From NCBI GenBank assembly GCA_963589785.1, contig CAVAMJ010000013.1:1-64000 (forward strand): a stretch of DNA of 64,000 nucleotides. Reading direction: 5' to 3'. The translations under genes were made by a program, and so were the position numbers. Below the pieces are notes generated by a model. That model was not told where the DNA came from, searched no databases, and saw only the letters and a list, made by a program, of their open reading frames with translations. Within the stretch, counting starts at the first letter, position 1. Each line of letters opens with the position of its first letter. This stretch comes from SIG603 sp963589785 (GTDB lineage Bacteria; Bacillota; Clostridia; Oscillospirales; Acutalibacteraceae). This document shows, one piece after another, positions 49,953-59,703 of this stretch.

Positions 49953-52271
49953 ATGCCAGATAACAATTACGAATTGAATTTACCCGTACTTGCTCTGAGA
50001 GGACTTGTTGTATTCCCTGATATGGCAATACAATTTGATGTCGCTCGCAGAAAGTCGGTTAATGCTATAAGAAGAGCTTTAGAGAGTAATCGTATGATTT
50101 TTCTTCTAACGCAAAGAAATTTAGATACGGAAGATCCAAGCAGTGATAATTTATACGAAATCGGCACTGTTGCAAGAATTCGCCAAATAATCAGTGACTC
50201 TGAAGATTCTGTAAAGGTACAAGTTACCGGTCTGTATCGTGCAAAGGTTATTAACTTTACACAGTTCAACCCATTTATCGCAGCAAATATCACTCCTTGC
50301 AAGGAAATTGATTATAAGCCGACTGCAAAGGACAATGCCTTTATAAGAAATACTATTTCTCTGTTTGGAGAATATGCAAATTCATTTAAAGGTAACGCAC
50401 CTGACTTTACAGCTGATTTTGAAAATGCAAGTTGTGGTACAGTGGCTGATTTTATTGCATCTAACTCAAATCTTACTTTTCCTACAAAGCAAGAAGTTCT
50501 TGAGGAAATTCATCCTTTTAAAAGAATAGAGATGCTATATAAATTTATCGATGAAGAGCTTGCTGTACTCAAGATTGAGTCTGAAATTATGCGTAAAGCT
50601 CAGGAAAATATTGATGAAAATCAGCGTGAATATGTTTTGAGAGAACAAATGAAGGTAATCGCTTCTGAACTGGGTGAGGATGATTCTCCCGAAGAAGAAG
50701 CTGATGAACTTAGAACCTCAATCGAAAAGAGAAATATACCTGAGGAAGTAAAGTCCAAGCTTTTAAAAGAATGTGACAAGCTTCAAAAAATGCCTTATGG
50801 TTCTCATGAAGCAAGTGTAATCAGACTTTACATAGATACTTGTCTTGAGCTCCCTTGGGATAAAAAATCTGCCGAAACAATTGATTTAAATAAAGCGAGA
50901 AAAATTCTTGATCGAGATCATTACGGCTTAAAAAAAGTCAAAGAGACAATTATCGAAAATCTTGCAGTTAAAAAGTTGTCCGGTAAAAACCCGCCGCATA
51001 TTATTTGCCTTGTGGGACCTCCCGGTGTCGGCAAAACCTCCATAGGAAGATCAATAGCAGAAGCTACCGGCAGAAAATACACCAGAGTTTCTTTAGGCGG
51101 TATTCAGGACGAAGCTGATATAATGGGTCACAGAAGGACTTATGTAGGTTCTATGCCCGGCAGAATTATCAATGCTGTAAAGCAAGCTGGGGTCAACAAT
51201 CCATTGATTCTTCTTGATGAAATTGATAAACTCGGTCAAAGCTTCCGTGGAGATCCTTCATCTGCTTTGCTTGAAATTTTAGACCCGGAGCAGAACAAAA
51301 CATTCTATGACCATTATATCGATTTGCCGTTTGATTTGTCCGATGTATTGTTTATAACAACTGCAAATGATGCATCGCAAATCCCTGGGCCGCTTTTTGA
51401 CAGAATGGAAGTAATTGAGCTTGGAAGCTATACCCATGATGAGAAGTTCCATATTGCAAGAGATCATTTAATTCCTAAACAGCTTGAGCTCAACGGAATA
51501 AAAAAGAGCCAGCTGAGAATTAATCCGACCGCACTTGATAAAATTATCGACGAGTATACTAAGGAAGCCGGAGTCAGAAATCTTGAAAGAACAATTTCAA
51601 CAATCTGCAGAAAAACTGCCATTAAAATTCTTGATTCCGATGATTTTAGCAAAGAAACTGTAACAGTGAAAAATCTTGCTGATATTCTTGGTCCGGCAAA
51701 GTTCTTAAACCATGATAATGTATCTACTGATGAAGTCGGTTTGGTTAACGGTCTTGCGTGGACAAGCGTAGGAGGCGAACTTCTTCCAATTGAAGTTGCT
51801 GTTATGCCTGGAACAGGCAAAATTCAGCTGACCGGTTCATTAGGTGATGTCATGAAAGAATCAGCAAGTGCTGCTATAACTTGTGTTAGAACCATGGCTG
51901 ATAAGTATGATATTGATTCATCGTTCTATTCAAAATACGATATTCACATTCATGCTCCCGAAGGTGCTATTCCAAAAGACGGACCTTCTGCCGGTGTAGC
52001 AATGGCGACAGCTGTATTTTCTGCACTGAAAGGAAGACCGATTCGACACGATGTAGCTATGACAGGTGAAATTACTTTACAGGGCAGAGTTCTTGCAATC
52101 GGCGGTCTAAAAGAAAAATCGATGGCTGCATATAAGAACGGAATTAAAACTGTCCTCATTCCACAGGATAACGTCCCGGATTTAAGTGAAATCGACAAAG
52201 TTGTTTTAGATAATGTAAAGTTCATCCCCATGTCAAAGGTTAACACAGCATGGGAAAATGCTGTTTTGTGA
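49953..52271 (+). CDS. lon: ATP-dependent protease Lon
   Basis: A 772-residue protease: N-terminal substrate domain (LNLPVLALRGLVVFPDMAIQ), AAA+ module with Walker A GPPGVGKTSIGRSIAEATGR and Walker B ILLDEIDKL, and the protease domain with PKDGPSAGVAMATA (catalytic Ser) and the Lys about 40 residues further on. It degrades damaged and regulatory proteins. ATG 49953 gives the usual N-terminus; AAAGG is 16 bases upstream, longer than ideal. A TTG at 49917 in the preceding terminator is unlikely. engB follows, a common order. Confidence 0.95.
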   Translation: MPDNNYELNLPVLALRGLVVFPDMAIQFDVARRKSVNAIRRALESNRMIFLLTQRNLDTEDPSSDNLYEIGTVARIRQIISDSEDSVKVQVTGLYRAKVINFTQFNPFIAANITPCKEIDYKPTAKDNAFIRNTISLFGEYANSFKGNAPDFTADFENASCGTVADFIASNSNLTFPTKQEVLEEIHPFKRIEMLYKFIDEELAVLKIESEIMRKAQENIDENQREYVLREQMKVIASELGEDDSPEEEADELRTSIEKRNIPEEVKSKLLKECDKLQKMPYGSHEASVIRLYIDTCLELPWDKKSAETIDLNKARKILDRDHYGLKKVKETIIENLAVKKLSGKNPPHIICLVGPPGVGKTSIGRSIAEATGRKYTRVSLGGIQDEADIMGHRRTYVGSMPGRIINAVKQAGVNNPLILLDEIDKLGQSFRGDPSSALLEILDPEQNKTFYDHYIDLPFDLSDVLFITTANDASQIPGPLFDRMEVIELGSYTHDEKFHIARDHLIPKQLELNGIKKSQLRINPTALDKIIDEYTKEAGVRNLERTISTICRKTAIKILDSDDFSKETVTVKNLADILGPAKFLNHDNVSTDEVGLVNGLAWTSVGGELLPIEVAVMPGTGKIQLTGSLGDVMKESASAAITCVRTMADKYDIDSSFYSKYDIHIHAPEGAIPKDGPSAGVAMATAVFSALKGRPIRHDVAMTGEITLQGRVLAIGGLKEKSMAAYKNGIKTVLIPQDNVPDLSEIDKVVLDNVKFIPMSKVNTAWENAVL

Positions 52272-52277
52272 GGTAAT

Positions 52278-52862
52278 ATGAATTTTAATAAAGCAGATTT
52301 TGAATTTTCAGCTGGTGAAATCAAACAGATGCCAAAGTCTGACTTGCCTGAAATCGTTTTTTCTGGAAAGTCAAATGTAGGAAAATCATCATTGATTAAT
52401 AAGTTGTTGAACAGAAAATCATTAGCAAGAGTTAGTGCCAGCCCAGGTAAAACCGCAACAATCAATTCATACATGGTTGATACTTGCAGATTTATTGATT
52501 TACCCGGTTACGGATATGCTAAGGTTTCACATAACGAGAAAATGAAATGGGCAAAGCTCATAGAGTCGTATTTTAACTCTGATAGACAGATAAAGCTAAT
52601 TGTTCAAATTATCGATATTCGCCACGAGCCGTCAGCACAGGATTTTGATATGATTAATTATCTTATCGAAAGAGATCTGCCGTTTATGTGTGCACTAACT
52701 AAAATTGATAAATTGAATAAAACCGAAACGACAAAGCAGCTTGCTTATTTTGATAACCTTTTAACACCAAACGAAATTCCTTATATTGGTGTTTCTTCTG
52801 TTAAAGGTACTGGAATTGATGAGCTAAAAGGCATTATTACTTCTTATGCTGAGGGTAATTAA
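52278..52862 (+). CDS. engB: Ribosome biogenesis GTP-binding protein EngB/YsxC
   Basis: A 194-residue GTPase: G1 GKSNVGKSSLINKLL, G3 DLPGYGYAKV, G4 TKIDK and G5 SSVKG. It is needed for 50S subunit assembly. It starts 6 bases after lon. A strong terminator follows. Confidence 0.95.
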   Translation: MNFNKADFEFSAGEIKQMPKSDLPEIVFSGKSNVGKSSLINKLLNRKSLARVSASPGKTATINSYMVDTCRFIDLPGYGYAKVSHNEKMKWAKLIESYFNSDRQIKLIVQIIDIRHEPSAQDFDMINYLIERDLPFMCALTKIDKLNKTETTKQLAYFDNLLTPNEIPYIGVSSVKGTGIDELKGIITSYAEGN

Positions 52863-52895
52863 GAGCCTAGACTGTAAAGCAAAATGAATTAACCT

Positions 52896-52932
52896 AAAAT
52901 CGTCATTTACTTAACTGTAAGTGACGATTTTT
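52896..52932 (+). terminator. Terminator after engB
   Basis: AAAATCGTCATTTAC (52896-52910) pairs with GTAAGTGACGATTTT (52917-52931), one G-T wobble, followed by Ts. Confidence 0.8.
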
Positions 52933-52961
52933 ATATTAATGAATTTTCTTAAAAAATACCC

Positions 52962-52990
52962 TTGACATTTTAGTTATGTTTTAGTATGAT
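52962..52990 (+). promoter_or_regulatory. Promoter of the leu operon
   Basis: A perfect TTGACA (52962-52967) and TATGAT (52985-52990) with a 17-base spacer lie directly upstream of the T-box leader. Confidence 0.75.
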
Positions 52991-52996
52991 TATTTC

Positions 52997-53282
52997 AATA
53001 AATTTATTGATAGTGATTAATGCGATGAAACGGGATAAAGTAGTTGCGGAAAGTATTCAGAGAGCTGTCGGTTGGTGCGAGACAGTTGCGGAAAACAGTG
53101 AAACTCGCCCGATGAGCAGCCGGCTGAAGGTTTTAAACTCTAGGTTAGGACGGTATCCCACCGATATTTGGGAGATACATTGTGCAGATGTATTTGAGTG
53201 GTTGTTTATACAACAAGATAGAGTGGTACCGCGGAAGTTAGCTTTCGTCTCTTTTGATAAAACAAGAGACGAAAGCTTTTTT
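52997..53282 (+). promoter_or_regulatory. T-box leader of the leucine operon
   Basis: The leader carries a stem I region (about 53020-53150), the T-box sequence GAGTGGTACCGCGG (53221-53234) in the antiterminator bulge, and a terminator stem with T-run (53240-53253 with 53264-53277, Ts to 53282). The likely specifier codon is CTC (53104-53106), after GTGAAA in the stem I loop, matching tRNA-Leu. The T in the TGGT part of the T-box pairs with the A discriminator base typical of tRNA-Leu. Uncharged tRNA-Leu would therefore switch on the leuACDB genes. The specifier assignment is by eye and less sure than the T-box itself. Confidence 0.88.
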
Positions 53283-53348
53283 ATTAACTTTTTCTTGTGT
53301 TCAACTGTTCTGCACGTCAAATGAATTATTAATTGGAGGATTAAACTC

Positions 53349-54863
53349 ATGTCTAAAATGATTAAAATATTCGATACAACACTCAGAGATGGCGAACAGT
53401 CTCCGGGCTGTAGCATGAATCTTTCGGAAAAGTTGGAGGTTGCTCGACAGCTTGAAGCTTTAGGCGTAGATATCATTGAAGCCGGTTTTGCGATTGCTTC
53501 TCCTGGTGATGCAGCCGCTATTGCAGCAATTTCCGAAGCTGTTAAGAATTCAACAGTTTGTTCACTTGCTCGTACAGTTGAAAAAGATATTGATGCTGCT
53601 TATCACGCAATAGAGAAAGCTGTAGATCCCAGAATTCATACTTTTATAGCTACAAGCCCAATTCACATGGAGTATAAGCTTCGAATGACACCTGAAGAGG
53701 TACTTGAATGTGCAGTTCATCATGTTGAGTACGCAAAGAAATACCTTTCGAACATTGAATTCTCTGCAGAAGATGCTACTCGTTCCGATCCGGATTTCCT
53801 CTGCAAGATTTTTGGTGCAGTTATCAAAGCCGGAGCTACAACTCTTAATATTCCTGACACAACAGGATATATGGTTCCAGATGAATATGCAAATTTGGTA
53901 AGATATATTCGTGAACATACAGAAGGTGTTGAGAATGTAACTCTTTCATGCCACAATCATAATGACCTTGGTATGGGTGTTGCAACTTCACTGGCTGCTG
54001 TTCAGGCTGGTATCGGTCAGATTGAGTGTACAATTAACGGAATAGGCGAGCGTGCCGGAAATGCATCTCTTGAAGAAATCGTTATGGCACTCAAAACCCG
54101 CAAGGATTATTTTGACGCTGATACAAGAATTGATACCAAGCAGATTTACAGATCCAGCCGAATGATTGAGACAATAACCGGTGTCGCAATTGCACCGACT
54201 AAGCCGATTGTGGGAGCAAATGCATTCGCTCATGAATCCGGTATTCATCAGCATGGAGTTTTGAGCAATACTCAGACATACGAAATTATGACTCCTGATT
54301 CAGTTGGAATTCCAAAGAATGCAATTGTTCTCGGAAAGCATTCAGGCAGACATGCTTTTGAAGCTCGTTTGATAGAACTCGGTTATACATTAAGCAAAGA
54401 TAAATTAGACAAGGCTTTTGAGAAATTCAAGGTTCTTGCTGATAAGAAAAAGGTAGTAAAAGACAGAGATCTTGAGGCGATAATCGGAGTAGTACCTGTA
54501 TCGGGCGAACTTCGTTATACACTTAAAGATTATGTTATTACAAGTGGCAATACTATCAGCACTACCGCTGTTATTAAATTAAGCCGTGGCGATAAAATTT
54601 ACGAAAAAGTCGCTTTAAGTGACGGACCTATTAATGCTTCTTTTGCAGCTATTAATAAGATAGTAGGTTATAAAATTACTTTACATGACTATTCTCTCAA
54701 AGCACTTACAGACGGTAAGGATGCACAAAGTGAAGCAGTCGTGAAAATCAGCTTTAACGAAAGCAAAGAAGTTATCACTGGACGCGGTGTTTCAACCGAT
54801 ATAGTAGAGGCGTCAATTAAAGCCTATGTAAACGGTATCAATAAATATCTTGATAATAAATAA
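53349..54863 (+). CDS. leuA: 2-isopropylmalate synthase
   Basis: A 504-residue enzyme of the DRE-TIM family: FDTTLRDGEQSPGCSMNLSE start, LSCHNHNDLGMGVATSLAAV metal-site His pair, NGIGERAGNASLEE and a C-terminal regulatory domain (from about 380) that binds leucine in relatives. It condenses acetyl-CoA with 2-oxoisovalerate, the first committed step of leucine synthesis. AGGAGGATTAAACTC-type site precedes the ATG. First gene after the T-box. Confidence 0.96.
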   Translation: MSKMIKIFDTTLRDGEQSPGCSMNLSEKLEVARQLEALGVDIIEAGFAIASPGDAAAIAAISEAVKNSTVCSLARTVEKDIDAAYHAIEKAVDPRIHTFIATSPIHMEYKLRMTPEEVLECAVHHVEYAKKYLSNIEFSAEDATRSDPDFLCKIFGAVIKAGATTLNIPDTTGYMVPDEYANLVRYIREHTEGVENVTLSCHNHNDLGMGVATSLAAVQAGIGQIECTINGIGERAGNASLEEIVMALKTRKDYFDADTRIDTKQIYRSSRMIETITGVAIAPTKPIVGANAFAHESGIHQHGVLSNTQTYEIMTPDSVGIPKNAIVLGKHSGRHAFEARLIELGYTLSKDKLDKAFEKFKVLADKKKVVKDRDLEAIIGVVPVSGELRYTLKDYVITSGNTISTTAVIKLSRGDKIYEKVALSDGPINASFAAINKIVGYKITLHDYSLKALTDGKDAQSEAVVKISFNESKEVITGRGVSTDIVEASIKAYVNGINKYLDNK

Positions 54864-54885
54864 AAAGAAAAGAGAGGAAAACTTT

Positions 54886-56148
54886 ATGGGAATGACAATG
54901 AGCCAAAAGATTTTGGCAAAGCATGCCGGTTTGGAAACTGTAACAGCCGGACAACTTATCGAAGCTAATCTGGATTTGACATTGGCTAACGATATTACAG
55001 GTCCTGTTTCTATCCGTGAGCTTGAAAAAGCCGGATTTGACAAGGTCTTTGATAAAACTAAAATAGCACTTGTTATGGATCACTTTGCTCCAAATAAGGA
55101 TATTAAATCCGCTGAGCAGTGCCTTCAGTGCCGTAACTTCGCAAATGAACATGAAATTGTAAACTTTTTCGATGTAGGCACAATGGGTATTGAGCATGCA
55201 CTTCTTCCTGAAAAAGGACTTGTAGGTCCCGGAGAACTCATTATCGGTGCAGACTCGCATACATGTACATATGGAGCTTTAGGTGCTTTCTCCACAGGTG
55301 TTGGCTCTACTGATCTTGCAGCCGGTATGGCTACAGGAAAGGCTTGGTTCCGTGTACCTTCTGCTATCAAGTGTAATTTAGTCGGATCACTTCCGAAATA
55401 CGTATCAGGTAAAGATGTCATTTTACACTTTATAGGAATGATTGGCGTTGACGGAGCGCTTTACCGTTCAATCGAATTTGCCGGTGAGGGTGTTTCTTCA
55501 TTATCAATGGACGATCGTTTCACCATCTGCAACATGGCAATTGAAGCCGGTGCTAAAAACGGTATTTTCCCTGTTGACGAGAAAACAAAGGAGTATATTT
55601 CAGGAAGAATTAATCGTGAAGTTACTGCTTATGAAGCTGACGAAGATGCTGTTTATGATGAAGAATATACAATTGACTTATCAAAATTAAGACCAACTGT
55701 AGCATGTCCTCATCTTCCTGAAAACACAAAGACCGTAGATGAGCTTGGTAAAATTGAGATTCAGCAGTCTGTTATCGGTTCTTGCACAAACGGACGCATT
55801 CAGGATATGAGAGATGCTGCCGCTATTCTCAAGGGAAGAAAAGTTAAAAAGACAGTTCGCACTATCGTTATCCCTGCAACTCAGGCGGTCTATTTACAGT
55901 GCATTGAAGAAGGTCTTGCAAAAATCTTTGTTGAAGCAGGAGCAATCTTGTCAACTCCTACTTGCGGACCATGCCTTGGTGGTCATATGGGTATTTTGGC
56001 ACACGGAGAGAGAGCTGTGTCAACTACAAACCGCAACTTTGTAGGTCGTATGGGACATGTTACATCTGAAATTTATCTTGCAAATCCGTCAGTAGCCGCC
56101 GCTTCTGCAATCACTGGCTATATTACGGATCCGGCAGAGCTTGATTGA
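54886..56148 (+). CDS. leuC: 3-isopropylmalate dehydratase large subunit
   Basis: A 420-residue aconitase-family protein with IGADSHTCTYGALGAF, VIGSCTNGRIQDMRDAA and STPTCGPCLGG; the three cluster Cys are visible in SCTNG and CGPC. This is the short two-subunit form typical of Clostridia and archaea. With LeuD it isomerises isopropylmalate. GAGAGGAAAACTTT precedes the ATG. Confidence 0.95.
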   Translation: MGMTMSQKILAKHAGLETVTAGQLIEANLDLTLANDITGPVSIRELEKAGFDKVFDKTKIALVMDHFAPNKDIKSAEQCLQCRNFANEHEIVNFFDVGTMGIEHALLPEKGLVGPGELIIGADSHTCTYGALGAFSTGVGSTDLAAGMATGKAWFRVPSAIKCNLVGSLPKYVSGKDVILHFIGMIGVDGALYRSIEFAGEGVSSLSMDDRFTICNMAIEAGAKNGIFPVDEKTKEYISGRINREVTAYEADEDAVYDEEYTIDLSKLRPTVACPHLPENTKTVDELGKIEIQQSVIGSCTNGRIQDMRDAAAILKGRKVKKTVRTIVIPATQAVYLQCIEEGLAKIFVEAGAILSTPTCGPCLGGHMGILAHGERAVSTTNRNFVGRMGHVTSEIYLANPSVAAASAITGYITDPAELD

Positions 56149-56166
56149 GAAAGGAGTGCATAACAA

Positions 56167-56661
56167 ATGAAAGCAAAGGGAAAAGTATTCAAGTACGGAG
56201 ATAATGTTGATACAGATGTTATCATTCCGGCTCGTTATCTTAACATAGCAGATCCTGCAGAGCTTGCTACACACGCAATGGAGGATATTGATACAGAGTT
56301 TGTAAAAAATGTTCAGAAGGGCGATATCATGGTCGCTACAAAGAACTTTGGATGCGGCTCATCTCGTGAGCATGCACCTCAGGTTATTCGCGACAACGGT
56401 ATATCTTGTGTTATTGCTTCATCTTTCGCAAGAATTTTCTATCGCAGTTCCATCAATATCGGTTTACCGATTTTGGAAAGCGAGGAAGCAGCAAATGCTA
56501 TTTCAAACGGTGATGAAGTAGAAGTTGATTTCGACTCAGGTGTTATTACTGATTTAACAACAGGGGAGACATTCCAGACAGCAGCTTTCCCACCATTCCT
56601 TCAGAATATTATTCAGTCAGGCGGACTTCTTAAGAGCTTGAAAGAAAGAGAGAATAACTAA
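56167..56661 (+). CDS. leuD: 3-isopropylmalate dehydratase small subunit
   Basis: A 164-residue swivel-domain protein with GDNVDTDVIIPARYLNI, NFGCGSSREHAPQVI and ASSFARIFYRSSINIGLP. It completes the LeuCD active site. GAAAGGAGTG precedes the ATG 18 bases after leuC. Confidence 0.95.
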   Translation: MKAKGKVFKYGDNVDTDVIIPARYLNIADPAELATHAMEDIDTEFVKNVQKGDIMVATKNFGCGSSREHAPQVIRDNGISCVIASSFARIFYRSSINIGLPILESEEAANAISNGDEVEVDFDSGVITDLTTGETFQTAAFPPFLQNIIQSGGLLKSLKERENN

Positions 56662-56663
56662 CC

Positions 56664-57737
56664 ATGAATTACAATATTGCAGTAGTTAAAGGTGACGGTA
56701 TCGGACCTGAGATTGTCACCGAAGCTATGAAGGTACTCGAAGCTGTCGGCACAAAATATGGACACACCTTCAACTTTAAAGAATGTTTAGCAGGCGGATG
56801 TGCTATTGACGAATTCGGCATTCCTCTGCCACAGGAAACATTAGACATTTGCAAGTCTTCTGATTCTGTTTTGCTTGGTGCTGTAGGCGGTCCGAAATGG
56901 GATACAGTAGAATCAAGTAAGCGTCCTGAGCGTGCTCTTCTGGGACTTCGTTCTGAGCTTGGACTTTTCGTGAATTTGCGTCCTGCCCAGATGCATGCTG
57001 CATTAGCAGATGCTTGTCCGATTAAGCCTGAAATTATCGGTGACGGATTTGATATTCTTGTTTGCCGTGAGCTCACAGGTGACGTATACTTCGGCAAAAG
57101 AGGCCGTCGTGATTCCGAGCTTGGTGTAACCGGCTGGGACGACATGAATTACTCTGTTACAGAGGTTGAAAGAATCGGGCGTCGAGCTTTTGATATGGCT
57201 CGCAAGCGCAGAAACAAAGTCACTTCTGTAGACAAGGCAAATGTACTTGAGACATCTCGTGTATGGCGTGAAACAATGCATAAGCTTGCCGCAGAATATC
57301 CGGATGTTGAATATCAGGATATGTATGTTGATAACTGTGCTATGCAGTTGGTTCGTAACCCCGGACAGTTTGATGTTATCGTTACCGGAAATCTTTTCGG
57401 AGATATTCTTTCCGACGAGGCAAGTATGATTACAGGTTCAATCGGAATGTTGCCTTCTGCTTCTATCGGCAAAACTACTTTGGGAATGTATGAGCCAATC
57501 CATGGTTCTGCTCCTGACATTGCCGGAAAGGGCATCGCAAATCCTATTGCAACTATTCTTTCAACCGCAATGATGCTTCGCTATTCATTTAATCTTTCAG
57601 ATGAAGCAGATGCAATTGAAGCAGCTTGTGAGAAGGCTCTTAATGACGGACATCGCACAGCAGATATAGCAAAGAATGGTGAAAAGGTTCTTTCTACTTC
57701 TGAAATGGGTGATATTGTTTGCCAGCATCTTAAATAA
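56664..57737 (+). CDS. leuB: 3-isopropylmalate dehydrogenase
   Basis: A 357-residue enzyme with VVKGDGIGPEIVTEAMKVLE, LGAVGGPKWD, RPERALLGLRSELGLFVNLR and GSAPDIAGKGIANPIATILS. It oxidises 3-isopropylmalate with NAD+, yielding the leucine precursor ketoacid. It closes the leuACDB operon and is followed by a terminator. Confidence 0.96.
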   Translation: MNYNIAVVKGDGIGPEIVTEAMKVLEAVGTKYGHTFNFKECLAGGCAIDEFGIPLPQETLDICKSSDSVLLGAVGGPKWDTVESSKRPERALLGLRSELGLFVNLRPAQMHAALADACPIKPEIIGDGFDILVCRELTGDVYFGKRGRRDSELGVTGWDDMNYSVTEVERIGRRAFDMARKRRNKVTSVDKANVLETSRVWRETMHKLAAEYPDVEYQDMYVDNCAMQLVRNPGQFDVIVTGNLFGDILSDEASMITGSIGMLPSASIGKTTLGMYEPIHGSAPDIAGKGIANPIATILSTAMMLRYSFNLSDEADAIEAACEKALNDGHRTADIAKNGEKVLSTSEMGDIVCQHLK

Positions 57738-57742
57738 TCACT

Positions 57743-57778
57743 AAAAACCGACTTTGTTTAAAGCAGAGTCGGTTTTTT
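57743..57778 (+). terminator. Terminator of the leu operon
   Basis: AAAAACCGACT (57743-57753) pairs with AGTCGGTTTTTT (57767-57778). Confidence 0.85.
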
Positions 57779-57851
57779 GTTTGCATAAAAACTTCGCTAT
57801 TAAAAATGTCTTTCTGCAAATTGATTGAAAATAAGTAATAATTTTAACATC

Positions 57852-57885
57852 AAAAAGACACTGTTTACAAAAGCAGTGTCTTTTT
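57852..57885. terminator. Second hairpin terminator downstream of leuB
   Basis: AAAAAGACACTG (57852-57863) pairs perfectly with CAGTGTCTTTTT (57874-57885). It insulates the leu operon from the next cluster and is symmetric enough to act on both strands; no minus-strand gene uses it now. Confidence 0.7.
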
Positions 57886-57934
57886 CTAAATTTCGCACCA
57901 CTTTATTGTTTTCCATACACAGCCCAGTAGAACG

Positions 57935-57962
57935 TTGACATTAACACTCGTTGCACTATAAT
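57935..57962 (+). promoter_or_regulatory. Promoter of the glycosyltransferase/ABC cluster
   Basis: TTGACA (57935-57940) and TATAAT (57957-57962), both perfect, with a 16-base spacer. The 140-base leader up to 58113 shows no clear structure. Confidence 0.75.
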
Positions 57963-58112
57963 ATACAGTATAATGCTATATATGTTAATTTAAATAGTGT
58001 GTTTTACATGAACAAACTTAAAAATAATATCATCATATATTAGAGGTTCCATAAAAGCTTTAAACAATATTCTGCTGACTTCAATTACTCGAAATACAGG
58101 AGGATATTAGAA

Positions 58113-59490
58113 ATGATCTCTATAATTGTACCCACCCATAACAGACAATCCTATTTAGAAAATACGCTTTATTGCTCTATCCAATCAAAAGCATATAGAT
58201 AATAGTGAATTTGAAGTCATAGTAGTCGATGATGCTTCCGAAGATGAAACAGAAGAAATAGTTAAACCATTCTTTAATTTAATCAACTTAGTTTACATTA
58301 AAATAGAAAGCTCTCATGGCAATCCCAGTCTTGTTAGAAATGTAGGTATAAAAAACGCAAAAGGAAAATTAATATCTTTTATTGATTGTGGTGTTGTTAT
58401 GAACTGTGATTTCGTTGCAACACTTATACATAAGTATTGTGAATCTGACAATGTGTTTGTAATTCATGAAATATATGGTTTATTTGCCGATGTAGACATG
58501 AAAATGGAGAAATACACATCGGAATTACTTTCACTAAAAGAGTCTAAACAATTCACAAAAATGCTTAAAGAGTATTCATATTCATCAAAGTGGGTTGATC
58601 GTCGAAAAGAACTATTTTCAAGTACCATAGTATATACTCCTTGGTGCTATGCTTGGTCATGTGCTTTAACTGTTTCGAAAGAAATAATTGAAAAAAGCGG
58701 GTTATTTGATGAGTCATTCAAAGGCTGGGGTTCTGAAGATGTTGATTTTGGTTACAGATGTTATTTACATGGCGCTAATTTTATTTTCGATGACACAAAC
58801 CCTCTTTTTCATATACCTCATCCTACTGCTCCCAGCAAAGACAAGGAAAAAAGCAATAGAGATAATCGATTAATAATGCATGAGAAAAACTATGCCTTCG
58901 AAACTGAAATATTTGTATACACCTTTAGCACACATATGCAAGCAATTATGTCTTTTTATGACAGCCTCATATTAAGACATGTCCTTCCTGAATATAATAA
59001 AGAATTATGGAATAAATTTAAGTCGGATTTTTTATGCAATGAAATCATTAGAAAAGCCTTATTCATAGGTGCAGCTACTGCAGAACCTATCGAATCATTA
59101 GGCTTTATTACCCATGCATTTTACCTTAATAAAAAACAAAATGCTATGCTACAAACTTCAAACCTGAATGTTCAATTAGAAAATCAACTTGGTTGCTCAA
59201 CAAAATATACTGAGCACTACTTTGATGCAATTGTTATTACAGATATTTATAGAATTCTAACGGACACATATTTGATTCCCTTTTTAAAAGAAATGAACAG
59301 GATTGGAAAAAAGATTTACTTAACTTACAACAAATCCTATGCGCCTTATGGTGTTAATATGTATGGGCTTGTATGGAGAAATTCACAAAACATTATCGAT
59401 ATTCTTCCGAACAACTTAAAGTTAGTAAAAGTCCAAGAAGTATCCGATACTGTCATCTACAGTTTAGAAGATAATGATTATCAAGCATAA
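58113..59490 (+). pseudogene. Family 2 glycosyltransferase, frameshifted
   Basis: ATG 58113 after AGGAGGA opens MISIIVPTHNRQSYLENTLY, the GT2 N-terminus, but the frame ends at 58200-58202. The family sequence resumes in the +1 frame (EFEVIVVDDASEDETEEIV, then GNPSLVRNVGIKNAKGKLIS) and runs to TAA at 59488-59490. Removing one T near 58172 would restore one frame of about 458 residues. The C-terminal part has a GWGSEDVDFGYRCYLHG motif as in sugar transferases with a GT7-like segment, and a His-rich block. ATG 58399 gives a 363-residue product without the nucleotide-sugar-binding strand. Probably decorates cell-surface or secreted glycans or a metabolite (inference). Confidence 0.85.
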
Positions 59491-59502
59491 AAAGAGGGAA
59501 AA

Positions 59503-59703
59503 ATGGGTAAAATTATTTTTTTACAACTTCCAACATCCATAGGTCACTTTAATCCCACAAAAAAACTTATGAATGACTTGGCTGATAAAGGAAATAGTGT
59601 TGTATGCTATGGAAGTCAAAATCAGTTCAAGATGATTGACAATACTTACAACAAAATTACAACTTTGGTAAAAAACATTGACGAAAGGACTCAAAGAAAA
59701 TGA
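59503..59703 (+). pseudogene. GT1/MGT-type glycosyltransferase remnant
   Basis: A 66-residue frame starting MGKIIFLQLPTSIGHFNPTK, the N-terminus of macrolide-type (UDP-glycosyl) transferases with its IGHFNP motif, then NDLADKGNSVVCYGS. It ends in LVKNIDERTQRK, which resembles the family's last helix, so an in-frame internal deletion of about 300 residues is likely. The UDP-binding motif is gone. It overlaps the next ATG by 4 bases. Confidence 0.65.

Noticed and set aside
52986..53324. 112-codon open frame over the leu leader
   Set aside because: It lies entirely in the T-box leader and its terminator; the sequence is explained by RNA structure.
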